From: Pegethrix bostrychoides GSE-TBD4-15B
GTDB taxonomy: Bacteria; Cyanobacteriota; Cyanobacteriia; Elainellales; Elainellaceae
Assembly (NCBI GenBank): GCA_019359155.1
Contig: JAHHHV010000085.1
Location: 21,208-85,207, forward strand
Length of the DNA: 64,000 nt
Direction: 5' to 3'
The position numbers and the translations under genes are program-made. Every line of letters starts with the position of its first letter. Positions within the stretch are counted from its first letter, which is position 1. Of the stretch, positions 52,403-62,851 are shown piece after piece. Below the pieces are notes generated by a model, which was not told where the DNA came from, ran no database searches, and saw only the letters and a list, made by a program, of their open reading frames with translations.

Positions 52403-53548
52403 TTAAGCCGAGAGCGCCTGAGCTGCCGCCACCACCCCTGCACCCGCTGTTACTTCATAGTTCAGCTCCTGCAAAACGGCTTCTAGAGCGCCAACTGCGG
52501 TCAAAATATCGCGATCGCTGACAAAGCCCAGATGCCCCACCCGAAAAATCTTGCCGCTCAGGTGGTCTTGACCGCCTGCCATGACGATGTCAAACTTTTT
52601 GCGGACGATAGCGCGAATCTGCTCCGCCTCAACGTTTACAGGTGCAACAGCCGTAATTGCCGGACTAGAAGCCTGGTCTGAGGTAAATAGCGGCAGGTTT
52701 AAGGCCTTCATTGCGGCGCGGGTCGCCGTCATATGGCGATGATGTCGCGCAAAAATGTTTTCTAGCCCCTCAGCCTGCATCATCTTCAGCGCCACCTGCA
52801 AGCCAAAAAACATGTTGACAGGCGGCGTGAACGGATGGCTGTTTTTAGCGGCTTCTTTGCGATATTTTCCTAGATCCAAATAGAACCGAGGCAGTTTGGC
52901 CTGACTGTAAGCTTCCCAGGCTTTCGGACTAACGGCTACAAAACCCAGTCCCGGCGGCAGCATAAAGCCTTTCTGCGAGCCAGAAGCTATCATATCTAGC
53001 CCCCAATCATCCATTGGTACGCTAGTTGCGCCCAAGCTCGTCACTGCATCGACCAGCATCAGCGCCCCGTGCGACTTGACAGATTGGCTGATCGTTTTTA
53101 GGTCGTTTAGCACGCCCGTTGAAGTTTCGCTGTGGGTGACAATTACGGCCTTAATTTGCTTGGCTGTGTCGGCTGCCAGCAGCGTCTGGAACTGCGCTGG
53201 GTCGAGCGGCTTGCCCCATTCGGCGGTGACGCGCTCGACACTGAGGCCAAAGGCTTCGCAGAGCAGTGCCCAGCGTTCGCCAAATTTGCCGTTGCTGCCT
53301 ACCAGTACCCGGTCGCCAGGGCTGAGGAAGTTGATGATGCCTGCTTCCATTGCGCCCGTACCGCTAGCAGCCAGGATCAGCACGTCGTTTTGGGTTTGGT
53401 GTAGCCATTGCAGACCCTCAGTGACTTCGGCGATAATTTTGGAAAAGTCACCGCTGCGGTGGCCGATTGGGTGCTTGGCCATTGCCAATAAAACCTGCTC
53501 CGGCACGGGAGTAGGGCCGGGAATCATCAACATTAATTTGTCATCCAT
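52403..53548 (-). CDS. Class V aminotransferase (alanine-glyoxylate / serine-pyruvate type)
   Basis: A 381-residue PLP enzyme. It starts MDDKLMLMIPGPTPVPEQVL, a family head, with SGTGAMEAGI (cofactor phosphate) and LVDAVTSLGA. The PLP-lysine is in ASGSQKGFMLPPGLGF (about residue 195). In cyanobacteria this group is annotated either as alanine-glyoxylate aminotransferase, with a photorespiratory role, or as the 42-kDa 'soluble hydrogenase' subunit; the transaminase role is more believable. Confidence 0.9.
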   Translation of the reverse strand: MDDKLMLMIPGPTPVPEQVLLAMAKHPIGHRSGDFSKIIAEVTEGLQWLHQTQNDVLILAASGTGAMEAGIINFLSPGDRVLVGSNGKFGERWALLCEAFGLSVERVTAEWGKPLDPAQFQTLLAADTAKQIKAVIVTHSETSTGVLNDLKTISQSVKSHGALMLVDAVTSLGATSVPMDDWGLDMIASGSQKGFMLPPGLGFVAVSPKAWEAYSQAKLPRFYLDLGKYRKEAAKNSHPFTPPVNMFFGLQVALKMMQAEGLENIFARHHRHMTATRAAMKALNLPLFTSDQASSPAITAVAPVNVEAEQIRAIVRKKFDIVMAGGQDHLSGKIFRVGHLGFVSDRDILTAVGALEAVLQELNYEVTAGAGVVAAAQALSA

Positions 53549-53765
53549 TGGTATATCCTGTTGCTACAAAGACTGTGACAAGCTGGGGCTACGATCGAAG
53601 CTGCACCCCGGCGACTGGACTGAATGCAGCAGAGACTGGATGCGGCAGAGACCGGGCGCGACAAATACTAGACGCGGCAGATCGTGATGTGAAGGTCGGC
53701 AGATCACTCAGCAGGTCACACCAGATCATACACCGATCCCCATCTGGATGTGATGGCTTTGCGGC

Positions 53766-54608
53766 TCAACGGCTAGGCGCAGGCAGATCGGCTGTGGAAG
53801 CGGCTGGGCGACGCGCCAAAAAATTGGGCAGTTCGACTTTGGGCAGTCGAGATGGTAGCTCATCCGGCTGGCCAGGGGCAAGAGTGGGTTCGACCTGCTG
53901 GCCGAGATAGCGATCTTTCCAGTACTGAACTGCGGTTTCGTACTCCGCTTTCTGCTGAGCTTGCTGCAAGATCTGCTCCTGCATCTCGGCAATCTGCTGC
54001 TCAAGCTGGCTGACGCGCGGGGCTGAATGGATGTTTTGCTGCCAGTCTTGCTGCCAATCTGGCTGCCAATCTTGCTCTAGTTCAAACTGACCTGAGCGCA
54101 GCTGAATCTGCTCCTGAACGGCTGCAAGCTGCTGCTGCAAACTCTCGTTAAGGCGGTGTGCGATCTGCATTTCGGCCTCTAGCTCAGCGACCCGCCGCTG
54201 ACGCGACTCTAAAACTGCCTGCAAGCCTTGCAAATGCTTGCTCAACCGACTGCGGTGGCTCTGAACCTGCTGCTGATCTTGATCCAGCCGACTGCGGATG
54301 CGCTCCCCTGCCTGCTGTTGCGATTGGGACATGCTTTCAATCGTGCCGAGCAGCTCCTGAATGGCCTGATCGCGCTGTTGCGTTTCGCGCCGCTGGACTT
54401 CGAGCGCCTGCTGCTGCTCAGCAATTTGCAGCTTTAGCCGCCTAATCGCCTGCTGCTGCATGGAGGCATAGCTTTCGGTATCGACCAGCTGACTTTCTAG
54501 GCGCTGCTGATCCTGGAGCCGAGGCCGCAGATCAGCAATGCAAGCCAGCGCCTGATCGAGCGCCTGTTCGAGCTGCTGAACTCGACTGAGCTGGGGCTGC
54601 GCCTGCAA
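53766..54608 (-). CDS. Coiled-coil hypothetical protein
   Basis: A 280-residue, Gln/Glu/Leu-rich protein with coiled-coil heptads over about residues 5-225. A DWQPDWQQDWQQ tandem repeat (about 183-194) comes from a 12-base DNA repeat. The Pro-rich tail ends in ARRPAASTADLP. The start is TTG at 54608, supported by AGGAGG six bases upstream. No family is recognised; a structural or scaffolding role is possible. Confidence 0.7.
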   Translation of the reverse strand: MQAQPQLSRVQQLEQALDQALACIADLRPRLQDQQRLESQLVDTESYASMQQQAIRRLKLQIAEQQQALEVQRRETQQRDQAIQELLGTIESMSQSQQQAGERIRSRLDQDQQQVQSHRSRLSKHLQGLQAVLESRQRRVAELEAEMQIAHRLNESLQQQLAAVQEQIQLRSGQFELEQDWQPDWQQDWQQNIHSAPRVSQLEQQIAEMQEQILQQAQQKAEYETAVQYWKDRYLGQQVEPTLAPGQPDELPSRLPKVELPNFLARRPAASTADLPAPSR

Positions 54609-54698
54609 ACCGAACCTCCTAAAAAGTTGAGCAAATTACCGCTTCACAGTCTATAGCATCTGCTCAGTTCTCAACTGTGCCTCTCGCAATTCTTTAAG

Positions 54699-54992
54699 CT
54701 ACTCTTTCGCAGGCCGTTGGGCTGTCAGATTGGCTTCGACTGCTGCCAGATTTTGCTCACCGGGCTGCTGGCGCTGATTGAGCGACCAGCGATAGTCCAC
54801 CGCTAGATGAGCGCGCTCGCAGCTTTCTTCGAGCTGCTTTTGCTGCGTGAATGCCTTGCGGAGCGTTGAAATTAGCTCATGCAGCTGCTCCTGCTGGGGC
54901 GATTTGCGGCCAATGGCGTGGATGGTTTGACGCTCTAGAAGCTGTAGCAAAAGCTCGTAGTGAATATGAGACGGAAGAGGAATCGGATCCAT
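54699..54992 (-). CDS. DUF5340-like small cyanobacterial protein
   Basis: A 97-residue helical protein. MDPIPLPSHIHYELLLQLLERQT is the typical beginning of a short cyanobacterial family that I recall as DUF5340. The C-terminal third is Gln/Ala-rich and not conserved-looking. It is soluble with no signal. It lies upstream of the coiled-coil gene on the same strand, about 90 bases apart. Function unknown. Confidence 0.65.
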   Translation of the reverse strand: MDPIPLPSHIHYELLLQLLERQTIHAIGRKSPQQEQLHELISTLRKAFTQQKQLEESCERAHLAVDYRWSLNQRQQPGEQNLAAVEANLTAQRPAKE

Positions 54993-55084
54993 ACAGCTTG
55001 AGGTCGAACAGCTTAAGGTCGGTATATGTACGTCAATCTAAGCACGAATTTGAGCGATCTCCAAGCTGAAACCACAACAGACGA

Positions 55085-55981
55085 CTAGCTGGCGAACATT
55101 TGGACGATTGCGGCAGCGGGATCGGGCTGTTTGACAAGCGATTCGCCGATCAAGACGGCATCGGCTCCGGCCTGCTGCACCCGGTCGAGATCCGCGCGGC
55201 TATGCAGTCCAGACTCGCTGACGACCAGCAGCTGCTGAGCCTGAATCGACTGGGCACGAGCGCTCAAGAGCTGATCGGTTGTCTCCAAATCGACCGTGAA
55301 AGTTTCCAGGTCGCGGTTGTTGATGCCGATGATTTGGCGCTGAGGCTGAAGATCGCCGAGATTCAGCACCCGGTCGAGTTCTGCTAGCGTATGCACTTCA
55401 ATCAGCACGGCCATGCCAACAGTGGCCGCGATTTTGGTGAAGTAGCGCAGATCTTTGTCAGACAGAATTGCTGCAATCAGCAGCACCGCATCGGCTCCAT
55501 GCAGTCGCGCCCGATAGATCTGGTACGGATAGATCACAAAATCTTTGCAGAGCAGCGGCAGCGCCACTGCCTCCCGGATCTGCTGCAAGTAGTCAAAGCT
55601 GCCCTGAAAAAATTTTGCGTCGGTCAGCACCGAGAGACAGGTCGCTCCGCCCACTGCATAAGCCTGAGCAATCGCCACCGGGTCAAAGTTTTCGCAGATG
55701 ATGCCTTTGCTGGGTGAAGCTTTTTTGACCTCGGCAATTAGAGCGGGCTGAGTCGGGGCTGAGCGCAGTGCCGCCACAAAATCGCGAGTGGGGGCAGCTT
55801 CGCGGAGCTGATGTTGGAGTTCGAGCAGGGGCAGCTTTTCACGCCACCGCTCCACCTCGACCTCTTTGTGCCAAACAATTTCTTCGAGAATATGCTGCGG
55901 CTCAGCGTTCGGGACTTTGGTTTGGTAGCGCAGATAGTCTACGGCAATGGTGGGGTTGGGGCAACGACGACGGATCTGCAT
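55085..55981 (-). CDS. trpC: Indole-3-glycerol phosphate synthase
   Basis: A 298-residue TIM-barrel enzyme that closes the indole ring in tryptophan synthesis. The catalytic loop [12 protein letters not shown] (about 94-105), [46 protein letters not shown] and [11 protein letters not shown] are visible. The upstream TTG at 56014 overlaps the lpd stop; ATG 55981 ([10 protein letters not shown]) is chosen because it matches the cyanobacterial family start. It is cotranscribed with lpd. Confidence 0.95.
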   Translation of the reverse strand: MQIRRRCPNPTIAVDYLRYQTKVPNAEPQHILEEIVWHKEVEVERWREKLPLLELQHQLREAAPTRDFVAALRSAPTQPALIAEVKKASPSKGIICENFDPVAIAQAYAVGGATCLSVLTDAKFFQGSFDYLQQIREAVALPLLCKDFVIYPYQIYRARLHGADAVLLIAAILSDKDLRYFTKIAATVGMAVLIEVHTLAELDRVLNLGDLQPQRQIIGINNRDLETFTVDLETTDQLLSARAQSIQAQQLLVVSESGLHSRADLDRVQQAGADAVLIGESLVKQPDPAAAIVQMFAS

Positions 55982-56010
55982 GATGTCAAAAATTAAAGGA
56001 TTGTGATCGC

Positions 56011-57447
56011 TCAATGAGCTGCAACTGCTCGCTTGTAGGCTTCATCCAGCACTTCTGAGAGCGTCGGATGGGTGTGAACCAAAAAGGCTAGCTCCTGTAC
56101 CGAGCGGCGCTGAGCAATCGCGTTGGCGGCTTCCTGGATCAAGTCTGAGGCATGAAGCCCCAGAATATGCACGCCCAGCACCTCGCCGGTATCCTGTCGA
56201 TAGATCACTTTGGCTACGCCGTCGGTTTCGCCTTCGGCAATTGCCTTCGAGTTGCCCTTGAAGTAAGAGCGCACGGTTTGAATCTGAAAGCCTTCCGCCT
56301 GGGCTAGCTCCTGCGCGGCGGGTTCAGTGAGTCCCACAAAGCTGACTTCGGGATGGGTAAAGGCGGCGGCTGGAATGCTGCGGTAGTCCACCTGGCGCGT
56401 TCGCCCGCAGATATTTTCGACTGCCGCTACGCCTTGCGCCGAGGCCGCATGTGCCAGCATCATTTTGCCCGTGGCATCGCCAATTGCCCAGAGATGCGAC
56501 ACAGGCTGACCGTCGCGCAGCACCGCCATCTCGTCGCTGACGGGAATAAAACCGCGCCGATCTAGCTCGACTCCAACCGACTCTAAGCCGAGATCCTGGG
56601 TGGCCGGAATCCGTCCGGTGGCAATCAGGCAGGCATCCACCTCCAGCACTTCTACTGTCTCTTTGGTCTTGGCATCAGCCAGCTCAATCACCACGGGCGA
56701 ACCGGGCGTGACCTTCATGGCCAGCACGCCCGCTTTAGTTTCAATGTCGCGCGGCGCAATCAGCACCCGCTGAGCCAGCTTGGCAATATCGGGATCAAAC
56801 CCCGGCATCAGCTGATCGAGCGCTTCGATGATCGTGACCTCGCTGCCCAGCGCCGTGTAGATATCGGCAAATTCCAGGCCAATATAGCCGCTGCCCACAA
56901 TTGCGATCCACGGCGGCAGCCAGTCCAGCTTCAGCCCGTCGTCGCTGGTGAATACGGTCTTGCCGTCTAGCGTCACGCCGGGTGGCACAAAGGGCACAGA
57001 TCCTGCTGAAACGATAATGTCCTGCGCCGTGATTGTTCGCTCCTCGCCCGATGCGGTCGTGACGCTCACCTTCTGCGCTCCGGCAACGCGACCTCGGCCT
57101 TGAATCGTATCCACGCCCACTCGTTTCAAGCTATTGGTCAGATCGCCGCGAATCTTCTCGACCAGATTGCTGGCATGATCGGCAATTGTCTGGCGCTCAA
57201 AGCTGACCTGATCGACCTGGATGCCCAGCGCCTTGAGATGATGCGCGTTGCGGAGTTCTCGCACCCGACCGGAGGCTGCCAGCAGCGCCTTCGAGGGAAT
57301 GCAGCCGCGATTGACGCAGGTGCCGCCCATTTCTGCTGCTTCGATGATCGCCGTCTTGAGGCCGCAGCTCACCGCATGTAGGGCAGCGCCATGACCGCCA
57401 ACGCCAGCGCCGATAATTACCAGGTCATAATCTAGTCCGTGACTCAC
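56011..57447 (-). CDS. lpdA: Dihydrolipoamide dehydrogenase
   Basis: A 478-residue flavoprotein disulfide reductase (E3). FAD loop [15 protein letters not shown] (about 5-19), redox disulfide [13 protein letters not shown] (about 41-53), NAD loop [12 protein letters not shown] (about 187), and C-terminal HTHPTLSEV with the catalytic His. It re-oxidises lipoyl groups of pyruvate dehydrogenase and glycine cleavage complexes. It lies upstream of trpC with a TTGA overlap. lipA is also in the window. Confidence 0.95.
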   Translation of the reverse strand: MSHGLDYDLVIIGAGVGGHGAALHAVSCGLKTAIIEAAEMGGTCVNRGCIPSKALLAASGRVRELRNAHHLKALGIQVDQVSFERQTIADHASNLVEKIRGDLTNSLKRVGVDTIQGRGRVAGAQKVSVTTASGEERTITAQDIIVSAGSVPFVPPGVTLDGKTVFTSDDGLKLDWLPPWIAIVGSGYIGLEFADIYTALGSEVTIIEALDQLMPGFDPDIAKLAQRVLIAPRDIETKAGVLAMKVTPGSPVVIELADAKTKETVEVLEVDACLIATGRIPATQDLGLESVGVELDRRGFIPVSDEMAVLRDGQPVSHLWAIGDATGKMMLAHAASAQGVAAVENICGRTRQVDYRSIPAAAFTHPEVSFVGLTEPAAQELAQAEGFQIQTVRSYFKGNSKAIAEGETDGVAKVIYRQDTGEVLGVHILGLHASDLIQEAANAIAQRRSVQELAFLVHTHPTLSEVLDEAYKRAVAAH

Positions 57448-57652
57448 TTCGTCTGCCTCTATTGCTAACGCTAAAACTGGGGTACTAGAGCTGAGTGCTA
57501 GGATTTGGAGGAAATTTTGGAGGAAATTTTGATTGTCTTCCTCTCATAACTCTTTCACCTCCCCTCTCATTCTCACCTTATTTTCAAGGGTGAAGGGGCA
57601 ATTCGACAATCAGGTTGGGAACTTTAATCCTTAGATGTTTGTGGGACGCCAC

Positions 57653-57892
57653 ATGGATAATCAGCAGCAGGTGCAGCGCCAAGCCGCCGCCGATGCGTTT
57701 ATGAAATCTCTAGATCAGCTTGCGGACTGCTTTGAAACAGAGCTGAAGCCGCCTGCCGCCGAGAGCTTGACTCAATCTGAGCAAGATTCAAATTTGCAGA
57801 CTGTGCCAGAGTCACAGCTTGATTTGGTTGATTTGGAGGATCTGGCCGCTGCTGCTGCCGACCTTGAGCAATTTCTCAGTCCTGATTCTTAA
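57653..57892 (+). CDS. Small acidic hypothetical protein
   Basis: A 79-residue protein starting MDNQQQVQRQAAADAFMKSL (ATG 57653). The C-terminal half is strongly acidic (DLVDLEDLAAAAADLEQFL). The first half is helical (SLDQLADCFETEL). It resembles short cyanobacterial proteins but I cannot name a family. The reading is modest: composition and an open frame in an otherwise gene-free gap. Confidence 0.5.
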   Translation: MDNQQQVQRQAAADAFMKSLDQLADCFETELKPPAAESLTQSEQDSNLQTVPESQLDLVDLEDLAAAAADLEQFLSPDS

Positions 57893-57911
57893 TCCTTCTT
57901 CCTGAATCCCC

Positions 57912-58799
57912 TTAAAGCTGCGAACGGATTGCCTCTAGAGCTGGGCGCAGGGGACTTGGCCGAAATCCCAGGCTCAGTGCCAGTGAGCTATCCAGCGAAA
58001 CGTCAGGCGGTCTAGGCGCAGCCATTTTCACCTCGCTTTGCCGTCTGGGATTCAGCTTGGCCTCAGAAATTTCTAGCGCTGCGACTAGCGTTTGGCCGAT
58101 TGCGTAGCGCGACAACCGCTCTGTGCCGCCCAGATGCAGCAGATCAGGAGCCTGCCCCCGCATCAGCAGATCGAGCGTTAGCAAAATGCCCTGAGCCGCG
58201 TCCGTGCCGCTAATCGGATTGCGAATTTCATCTATAAATAGATCAACTGCCTTGCCCGCTCGCATTGCCCTGAGCCAAGGCTGAATAAAGCTATCCGCAG
58301 GTGCTGCCCCAAACAGCAGCGGCATGCGGCAGACCGTCAAATTGGGACAGCGATGCCGCATCTCAACTTCAGCCATCGCTTTATGTTCGCCGTAGCGGTT
58401 GATTGGGCAAACCGGAACAGCCTCGCGGTAAGGCGGATGCAGGCCGTCAAACACCTGCTCAGATGAGGTAAACAGACAGGGAATTCCGGCCTCGGCACAG
58501 CGGCCAGCCAGCTCAGATGAGGCCACCACGTTGATTTGATAGGAGCGCTCTGGCTCAGCTTCGCAGGCATTAGGGCTGGAGAGCGCGGCCAAGTGCACAA
58601 CAGCATCTGGCTTTAATTCTTGCATCACCAGCTTTACTGAAACTGCGTCGGTTAGATCCAGTGGGAAAGAGCTAACGCCAGCTAGCTCGATAGGTCGAGA
58701 TTGATAGCTGCCGTAAACCTGCCAGCCTGCGGTCTGAGCCAGCTGAGCGAGATGCCAGCCCAAAAATCCGCTGGCTCCAGTAATAAACAGCTTTTTCAT
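57912..58799 (-). CDS. RmlD-like NAD(P)-dependent sugar-nucleotide reductase/epimerase
   Basis: A 295-residue SDR. NAD(P) loop ITGASGFLGWHLAQ (about 5-18), VVHLAALSSPNACE, FTSSEQVFDG and the YGEHKAMAE active-site Tyr-x3-Lys (about 137). The layout is that of dTDP-4-dehydrorhamnose reductase (RmlD), but no other rhamnose genes are adjacent, so the substrate is uncertain. It converges with the small acidic gene 19 bases away. Confidence 0.85.
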   Translation of the reverse strand: MKKLFITGASGFLGWHLAQLAQTAGWQVYGSYQSRPIELAGVSSFPLDLTDAVSVKLVMQELKPDAVVHLAALSSPNACEAEPERSYQINVVASSELAGRCAEAGIPCLFTSSEQVFDGLHPPYREAVPVCPINRYGEHKAMAEVEMRHRCPNLTVCRMPLLFGAAPADSFIQPWLRAMRAGKAVDLFIDEIRNPISGTDAAQGILLTLDLLMRGQAPDLLHLGGTERLSRYAIGQTLVAALEISEAKLNPRRQSEVKMAAPRPPDVSLDSSLALSLGFRPSPLRPALEAIRSQL

Positions 58800-58969
58800 T
58801 TTTCTACGATTAGAATAATGCGGGTGGTCTGAAATAAATTGCTAAACTGGTACGTAGGCACTAGCTGTATCGAGATGTAAATCAATACAGCCTCCAAGAC
58901 CCTACATAGCCGCGCAGCATAGCCGCAAAACAGGCCGCAAAACTGTACTCCAGGTAGAGCTTGTGTCTT

Positions 58970-60340
58970 ATGATCAGAACGAACTATTCCCGCCCCATCT
59001 CCAGTTCGCCTGATCCTAGAGGCTGGATCTCTCGGAGGTTAGCCTTTGGGAAACGCTTTTACAAAAAACAGCTCTCCCGGAAGCTGCTGCTGGCTCTGCT
59101 GGGTTTGAGTAGCCTGACAGCCTGCATGGCCTCGCCCTCTTATCAAAGTGATCTTCCCGCTGAGGGCAGTTCGGCTGACCCGAGCGGGACTAACCCCAAT
59201 GCGGCAGCGACCTATCCATCGACTCCGCCGTCCGTTAGCCCTGCACCCAGCAGCCAGTTTAGCTTTCCGATGACCTCCTGTGGCGACAACGCCTCCGAAC
59301 CCAGCGACTCTTGGTACTCAGTCTTCATCGACGGGGCAAGTCTAGACGATATCCGCACTCGATACTGCGGCGATGCGGTCAGCGTTACCCGCACCAAGAG
59401 CGGCAAACCAACCGTGCAGGCAGCCAGCTTCACCAGCTACGCCAGAGCGCTCACCCTAGCCAAAGCGATTGGCGGCGTGGTAGAGCAGTCCACAGCTGCC
59501 GCTGATCCTAATAGCCCAGATGCTCAGCCGCCCGCTTCTTCCCCGGCCCCCGCTCCAGCGGCTGCCGCAGCAATCGGCCAGACAGCCTATCTCAACGCTA
59601 GCGAGGCGGGCGCACCCATCAATATTCGCGATGCGGCCAGCACCTCGGCGCAGGTGCAGTCTACAGGCTATCCCGGCGATCCGGTGCAGATTGCGAGCAG
59701 CATCCAGGGCGACGACGGCTTTACCTGGTATGAAGTGCAGTTGGCTGGCTCCACTGGCTGGGTAAGAGGTGATTTGGTGTCAACCCAAGCCCCCGCTCAA
59801 GCTCCGGCTCAGCCGCCCAACTATTCCAGCAGTGACGAGGCTCAGCCGCCCAGCGATTCGCAGGCTCCGCAGTCACCCGCCCAGCCGCCTTATCAACAGC
59901 CTTATCAACAGCCCTACCAGCAGCCAAATCAACCTTCTAATCAGCCGCCATACGCTCTTCAGCCGGGAGGACAAGTGCCAAATCAGCAGCCAAACCAGCA
60001 GCCATCGGGTCGCCAGCCCTACCAGTCGCCTTACCAGCAGCCAAATCAAGCGCCCTACGGACAAGCCCCTTATGGCCAGTCACCCTATGGCCAGTCACCC
60101 TATGGCCAGCCCGGACGAGGAGGCCGCAGTTCAACACTGACCGCCCGCGATCCAGACGCAGCTATTAACATCCGCGAGTTTGCCAGCCCCAACTCACAGG
60201 TGCGCTATCGAGCCAATCCTGGCGATCCGGTGCAGATTGCGGGCAGCGCTCAGGGCGACGATGGCTTTACCTGGTATCAGGTGCGCTTCTCGTCGGGTGC
60301 AGCGGGCTGGGTTAGGGGCGATTTGCTGGCGGACAGCTAG
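58970..60340 (+). CDS. SH3-domain lipoprotein with Pro/Gln/Tyr-rich repeats
   Basis: A 456-residue protein. A late hydrophobic signal (about 38-52) ends at LTAC, a lipobox, so it is probably an exported lipoprotein; ATG 58970 is chosen over TTG 58961. It has a conserved N-terminal domain (about 100-165; DSWYSVFIDGASLDDIRTRYCG), a first bacterial SH3 (about 200-270, INIRDAASTSAQVQS), a low-complexity linker with YQQP and PYGQS repeats (about 305-385), and a second SH3 (about 390-455). SH3b domains bind cell-wall peptides. The repeated linker suggests a stretch or adhesion role. Confidence 0.85.
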   Translation: MIRTNYSRPISSSPDPRGWISRRLAFGKRFYKKQLSRKLLLALLGLSSLTACMASPSYQSDLPAEGSSADPSGTNPNAAATYPSTPPSVSPAPSSQFSFPMTSCGDNASEPSDSWYSVFIDGASLDDIRTRYCGDAVSVTRTKSGKPTVQAASFTSYARALTLAKAIGGVVEQSTAAADPNSPDAQPPASSPAPAPAAAAAIGQTAYLNASEAGAPINIRDAASTSAQVQSTGYPGDPVQIASSIQGDDGFTWYEVQLAGSTGWVRGDLVSTQAPAQAPAQPPNYSSSDEAQPPSDSQAPQSPAQPPYQQPYQQPYQQPNQPSNQPPYALQPGGQVPNQQPNQQPSGRQPYQSPYQQPNQAPYGQAPYGQSPYGQSPYGQPGRGGRSSTLTARDPDAAINIREFASPNSQVRYRANPGDPVQIAGSAQGDDGFTWYQVRFSSGAAGWVRGDLLADS

Positions 60341-60383
60341 CGCCTGACGGCTGCGAACTTTACAATAGGCAAATTCGCTCTGT

Positions 60384-61106
60384 TTGGCTGTGAATGAATT
60401 GGCTGTGAACAAATCTTTTAAGCATCTTGATACGATTACGGCGCTGTTTGTGACGGTGCTGCTAATCTCCAACGTCGCCTCCACCAAGATTGTCGCCGTT
60501 GGCCCACTCACATTTGATGGCGGCACAATTCTGTTTCCGCTCAGCTACATTTTTGGCGACATCCTCACCGAAGTTTATGGCTATGCTCGCTCGCGCAAGG
60601 TGATTTGGCTGGGCTTTGTGGCAGCCCTGATGATGTCGGCTACCTTCATGATTGTGGAGGCTTTGCCCCCGGCGGCTGACTGGCCGAATCAGGAAGCCTA
60701 TAGCAAGATTTTGGGCTTGACCCCGCGAATCGTGATCGCGAGCCTGATCGCCTACTTTGCCGGAGAGTTTTCTAACTCGCTGGTGCTGGCTAAGCTCAAG
60801 GTGCGAACCGGGGGAAGATATCTTTGGCTCCGCACGATTAGCTCAACGCTGTTGGGACAGGTGGTTGATACGGTGCTGTTTATCTTGATTGCCTTTAGTG
60901 GCGTACCGGGCTTCTCCAATAGCTTGATCTGGATGCTGATTGTGTCAAACTACCTGTTCAAATGTGGCGTCGAAATTCTGTTTACGCCCGTCACTTACTG
61001 GCTCACTGGCTGGCTGAAGCAGCAGGAGCAGGAGGACTACTACGACCGCGACACGGACTTCAACCCATTTCGGTTCTCTAACCCTCGCCAATCTTCAGTA
61101 AGATGA
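60384..61106 (+). CDS. Queuosine-precursor transporter (YhhQ family)
   Basis: A 240-residue membrane protein of the YhhQ/VUT type with about six helices. [28 protein letters not shown] and FCG-like [15 protein letters not shown] are the family blocks. It imports queuosine precursors (preQ0/preQ1 type). The start is uncertain because TTGGCTGTGAA is tandemly repeated at the 5' end (TTG 60384, GTG 60390, GTG 60405). queG in the same window supports a queuosine salvage role. Confidence 0.88.
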   Translation: MAVNELAVNKSFKHLDTITALFVTVLLISNVASTKIVAVGPLTFDGGTILFPLSYIFGDILTEVYGYARSRKVIWLGFVAALMMSATFMIVEALPPAADWPNQEAYSKILGLTPRIVIASLIAYFAGEFSNSLVLAKLKVRTGGRYLWLRTISSTLLGQVVDTVLFILIAFSGVPGFSNSLIWMLIVSNYLFKCGVEILFTPVTYWLTGWLKQQEQEDYYDRDTDFNPFRFSNPRQSSVR

Positions 61107-61134
61107 AGCTGTATTTCATCTGAGCGAGACCAGC

Positions 61135-62007
61135 GTGGTAGTTAAACCTGAATGGCTGCGAGTCAAAGCGCCCCAGTGGCAGCGCGTCGGTACAGTTACA
61201 GAAATCCTGCGCGACCTCAGCCTCAGCACCGTCTGCGAAGAGGCATCCTGCCCCAACATTGGCGAATGCTTTAACGTCGGAACCGCCACGTTTTTGATTA
61301 TGGGGCCAGCCTGCACCCGCGCCTGCCCCTATTGCGACATTGACTTTGAAAAAAAGCCGCAGCCGCTTGATCCAACTGAGCCAACCCGTCTAGCTGAGGC
61401 CGTGCGGCGGCTAAAGCTCAACCATGTGGTGATCACCTCGGTCAACCGCGACGATCTGCCGGACGACGGAGCCTCGCAGTTTGTGAGCTGCATTGAAGCT
61501 GTGCGGGCAGTGTCGCCCCAGACCACCCTTGAAGTCCTGATTCCCGATCTTTGCGGTCACTGGGGAGCATTGGCTACGATTCTGCAAGCCCAGCCCGAAG
61601 TCCTCAATCACAACACCGAAACTGTGCCGCGCCTCTATCGACGGGTGCGGCCTCAGGGCAGCTACGAGCGCTCGCTGGAACTTCTGCGGCAGACGCGGCA
61701 GCTATCATCCAGCACTTACACGAAGTCCGGCATCATGGTTGGCCTAGGCGAAACCGATGCAGAAGTGCGGCAGGTCATGCAGGATTTGCGGCAGGCCGAC
61801 TGCGATATTCTCACCATCGGCCAATATCTTCAGCCCAGCACCAAACATCTGGGCGTAGAGCTCTTCGTCACCCCAGAGCAGTTCGACGCATGGCGGCAGT
61901 TTGGCGAGTCGCTGGGCTTTTTGCAGGTTGTCTCTTCACCGCTCACCCGTAGCTCCTATCACGCCGAACAGGTGCGCGAGCTGATGCAGCAATATCCGAA
62001 AGTTTAA
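61135..62007 (+). CDS. lipA: Lipoyl synthase
   Basis: A 290-residue radical-SAM enzyme that adds two sulfurs to octanoyl-protein. The auxiliary cluster [12 protein letters not shown] (Cys about 34, 39, 45), radical-[11 protein letters not shown] (60, 64, 67), [17 protein letters not shown] and [10 protein letters not shown] are visible, and the C-terminal SSYHAEQ carries the Ser ligand of the auxiliary cluster. GTG start 28 bases after the transporter stop. Cyanobacteria often have two lipA copies; this is one. Confidence 0.95.
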   Translation: MVVKPEWLRVKAPQWQRVGTVTEILRDLSLSTVCEEASCPNIGECFNVGTATFLIMGPACTRACPYCDIDFEKKPQPLDPTEPTRLAEAVRRLKLNHVVITSVNRDDLPDDGASQFVSCIEAVRAVSPQTTLEVLIPDLCGHWGALATILQAQPEVLNHNTETVPRLYRRVRPQGSYERSLELLRQTRQLSSSTYTKSGIMVGLGETDAEVRQVMQDLRQADCDILTIGQYLQPSTKHLGVELFVTPEQFDAWRQFGESLGFLQVVSSPLTRSSYHAEQVRELMQQYPKV

Positions 62008-62029
62008 TTTAACTCCCCTATCAGCCTGC

Positions 62030-62824
62030 CTAGCCGCCTGGTGGCTGCAAGTTCTCTAAACCTGAGAGGACTCTGGCCGAGGTGATCCGGTCGCCCTGCT
62101 GAATCTGATCGACAATATCCATGCCGCTGGTGACATAGCCAAATACCGCATAGTTGCCATCTAGGAAATCCAGATCGGCCAGCGTAACGTAAAACTGGGC
62201 TGAAGCCGAATCTGGCAGGTTTGAGCGCGCCATCGCTACCGCGCCGCGCGTGTGCTTCAGCTTAGGCGGCTTACCAATTTGAGCGCTCTCTAGCGTTTGG
62301 CTATAAACGGGCTGCGTCGCGCCTTGGGGCAAAATCTCTAGCGGCACGTAGCGCGGCAGAGAAGTGGTTGGGTCAATGAAGTTGCCTGTACCCAGCCGAT
62401 CGACCGAGAAACTGGGATCGCGCCCCTGCGGATCGCCACCCTGCACCACAAATGGCTGCGGCTCGCGCACCACCCGATGAAACGCTAGCCCGTTATAAAC
62501 CCCGCGATTCACCAGATCCACAAAGTTGCCGGCCGTGACGGGGGCGCTGTTGCCATCCACCTGAATTGTGATTGGCGCGCCCTTAACCAGCAGCTCGACG
62601 GTTGCAGAGCCGTTGAGGCGCGGTAGGTTGTTAAACTGAGCGGCGGCTCCGTCTGGCGAAGAGCTGGGTGAAGGGCTTTCGGTGGGCGAAGCGGCCAGAC
62701 TTTCGGTCGGGCTGGGCGTTTCGGCGGGGCTTTGAGCAGTTTCTTGAGTCGTCCCTGCACAGCCTGTGACCGTCAACGCAGCCGCAAGCAGGCAGGCCAG
62801 CATCCAGCTGCTTCTAATTTGCAT
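62030..62824 (-). CDS. Cyclophilin-type peptidyl-prolyl isomerase lipoprotein
   Basis: A 264-residue protein. Signal with lipobox (LTVTGC, Cys about 22), a Ser/Pro/Thr-rich linker (23-65), and the cyclophilin domain (about 75-262; [53 protein letters not shown]). It catalyses proline cis-trans isomerisation in the periplasm or lumen. AAGGAG precedes ATG 62824, chosen over 62851. It lies downstream of ycf4. Confidence 0.92.
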   Translation of the reverse strand: MQIRSSWMLACLLAAALTVTGCAGTTQETAQSPAETPSPTESLAASPTESPSPSSSPDGAAAQFNNLPRLNGSATVELLVKGAPITIQVDGNSAPVTAGNFVDLVNRGVYNGLAFHRVVREPQPFVVQGGDPQGRDPSFSVDRLGTGNFIDPTTSLPRYVPLEILPQGATQPVYSQTLESAQIGKPPKLKHTRGAVAMARSNLPDSASAQFYVTLADLDFLDGNYAVFGYVTSGMDIVDQIQQGDRITSARVLSGLENLQPPGG

Positions 62825-62851
62825 CTCCAACTCCTTAATAATTCTTTGCAC

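Noticed and set aside
53549..53765. Plus-strand frame between aminotransferase and coiled-coil genes
   Set aside because: Mostly antisense to both neighbours, no ribosome site, odd composition.
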